This document shows, piece by piece, positions 15,874-16,748 of a DNA stretch of 16,748 nt (position 1 is its first letter; every line of letters begins with the position of its first letter). The notes beneath the pieces are model-generated. The model was not told the DNA's origin and made no database searches. It saw only the letters and a list, made by a program, of their open reading frames with translations. Source of the DNA: JAYZDF01 sp036337945 (GTDB taxonomy: Bacteria; Myxococcota; Kuafuiibacteriia; Kuafuiibacteriales; Kuafuiibacteriaceae). A program made the translations under genes and the position numbers. The stretch lies in NCBI GenBank assembly GCA_036337945.1, contig JAYZDF010000116.1, positions 1-16,748 of the forward strand. Reading direction: 5' to 3'.

Positions 15874-16748
15874 TGAAAAAGCGACAGAACGAAAAGTCAT
15901 CCACCTTATCTTTTACCCGTCGAGGATTTCTAAAAGGTTTCTCGATGTCCACATCAGGGGTGCTGCTCCGTAGCCTGGCGACCGGCCTTCCACCCGCGTG
16001 GTTTTTGAGAAATCACATTGCTCAGGCGCAAACCATGCAGCCTCCGCAGACGCTGATTTTGTCGACCTCGTCCGCTGGTGATCCGGTGAACGCGAATTGT
16101 CCCGGCAGCTATGTCGAAGGTATCTTCAATAATCCGATTTTAGAATCACGTGTCGCTAGCTATGGCCAGACCAGAAGTCGAGCGGCTGCTCCATGGGCCG
16201 ATTTGCCCGAGGCTTTGAGACAGCGGCTGGCATTTGTTCATCACTCAAGTCGATCGTCGGCTCACCCCGAGCACAAAGCGGTCATGAGTTTTCACGGAAG
16301 TGTCAAAAACGAAGCCGGGAACGGTAGCGAAATGTTTGCTTCTGCGATGGCAGAGCTGTCCCACGCGCAGATCGGCACCTTACAAAAAGAACCGTTGCCG
16401 CTTTCGTCGGGCAACTTATCGTTCAAAGGTCAACCTCTTCAGTCGGTGCGCCCTACCGAAATTAAGGCACTCTTTGCGTCTGAAGAAGGAAATATTGCCG
16501 ACTTGCGGACCATGCGGGACGCAACCCTCGATGCCCTATATCGAGATTTTCAAAGCCAAGGAACCAAAGCGCAACGCGCCTTTGTTGATCGCTATGCGGC
16601 GAGTAGAACTCAAGCGCGTCAACTCGGTGAACAACTCGGCACCCTGCTTGAGAGAATTCCTGTCGATCCCGAGAACAGCAACAGCGTGAGCGACCAAGTG
16701 ATCGCGGCCGTGGCTCTCGCTCAGCTGAAAATAGCTCCGGTGATCACG
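15873..16748 (+). CDS. Tat-exported protein, DUF1552/DUF1501-like, 5' part only
   Basis: The frame opens at the ATG at 15873-15875 and runs 292 codons without a stop to the right edge, so the gene is cut by the window. The N-terminus has a twin-arginine signal: TRRGFLKGFSMSTSG from residue 15, a hydrophobic stretch, and a likely cleavage site near AQAQT. The exported part starts with TLILSTSSAGDPVNANCPGSY and continues with LAFVHHSSRSSAHPEHKAVMSFHGSV, a histidine-rich region that could bind metal, then a helical part (ALYRDFQSQGTKAQRAFVDRYAASR) and a strand-helix ending in LAQLKIAPVIT, like the 'abundant in Myxococcota' DUF1552/DUF1501 proteins. It is read from a TAATG junction with the cytochrome-like gene and a GGGGGTAGGG ribosome binding site. 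Family level is likely but not certain, because the C-terminal half is missing. It parallels the DUF1552 gene at 7767-9152. Confidence 0.82.
   Translation, partial: MKKRQNEKSSTLSFTRRGFLKGFSMSTSGVLLRSLATGLPPAWFLRNHIAQAQTMQPPQTLILSTSSAGDPVNANCPGSYVEGIFNNPILESRVASYGQTRSRAAAPWADLPEALRQRLAFVHHSSRSSAHPEHKAVMSFHGSVKNEAGNGSEMFASAMAELSHAQIGTLQKEPLPLSSGNLSFKGQPLQSVRPTEIKALFASEEGNIADLRTMRDATLDALYRDFQSQGTKAQRAFVDRYAASRTQARQLGEQLGTLLERIPVDPENSNSVSDQVIAAVALAQLKIAPVIT

Noticed and set aside
16300..16689. 129-codon open frame on the plus strand
   Set aside because: It lies in another frame within the Tat-exported gene that runs from 15873 to the edge; it has no good start or domain.
1..16748. CRISPR arrays, insertion sequences, integrase or toxin-antitoxin genes
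   Set aside because: No regularly spaced repeats, transposase-like product or paired small genes are visible anywhere in the window.

Overview
The window looks like chromosomal DNA from a Gram-negative, predator-like or environmental bacterium of the Myxococcota/Bradymonadota (former Deltaproteobacteria) type. This is inferred from gene content: lipoproteins with 'DSG/DAG' acidic linkers, a Hanks-type Ser/Thr kinase fused to a TPR-like region, and 'planctomycete-type' cytochrome/DUF1592-DUF1588 proteins paired with Tat-exported DUF1552-like proteins. No marker gene here fixes the species.

Layout, left to right. (1) Positions 2-760: the 3' end of a secreted polysaccharide-binding protein with two copies of a beta-sandwich module around a proline tract, convergent with a GT4-type glycosyltransferase (819-2066, minus). 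(2) About 460 nt without a gene, then a solitary plus-strand gene (2526-3371) for a phage-tail-lysozyme-like protein with a Ser/Thr/Lys-rich head and no signal peptide. (3) A minus-strand run: TetR regulator (3418-4071), receptor-like kinase with TPR-like tail (4244-7030), a lipoprotein (7115-7747), a DUF1552 Tat protein (7767-9152) and a DUF1592/1588-type lipoprotein with a CxxCH motif (9149-11014). The last three are tightly packed and probably one operon. (4) A divergent NmrA-like oxidoreductase (11187-12092), convergent with ridA (12101-12478, minus). (5) A cobalamin riboswitch (about 12643-12735) with a hairpin over the ribosome binding site, in front of a small His-rich lipoprotein (12776-13213) closed by a strong 14-bp stem-loop. 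(6) A second 'cytochrome-like lipoprotein + Tat-exported protein' pair (13393-15873 and 15873 to the right edge) coupled by a TAATG overlap.

The two most noteworthy items are the cobalamin riboswitch controlling a gene that is neither a B12 biosynthesis enzyme nor a recognisable transporter, but a small lipoprotein with a histidine-rich metal-binding-type segment; and the two independent copies, in opposite orientation, of a translationally coupled pair of envelope cytochrome-like and Tat-exported proteins of unknown function. The right-edge gene has no stop in the window and is easily missed.
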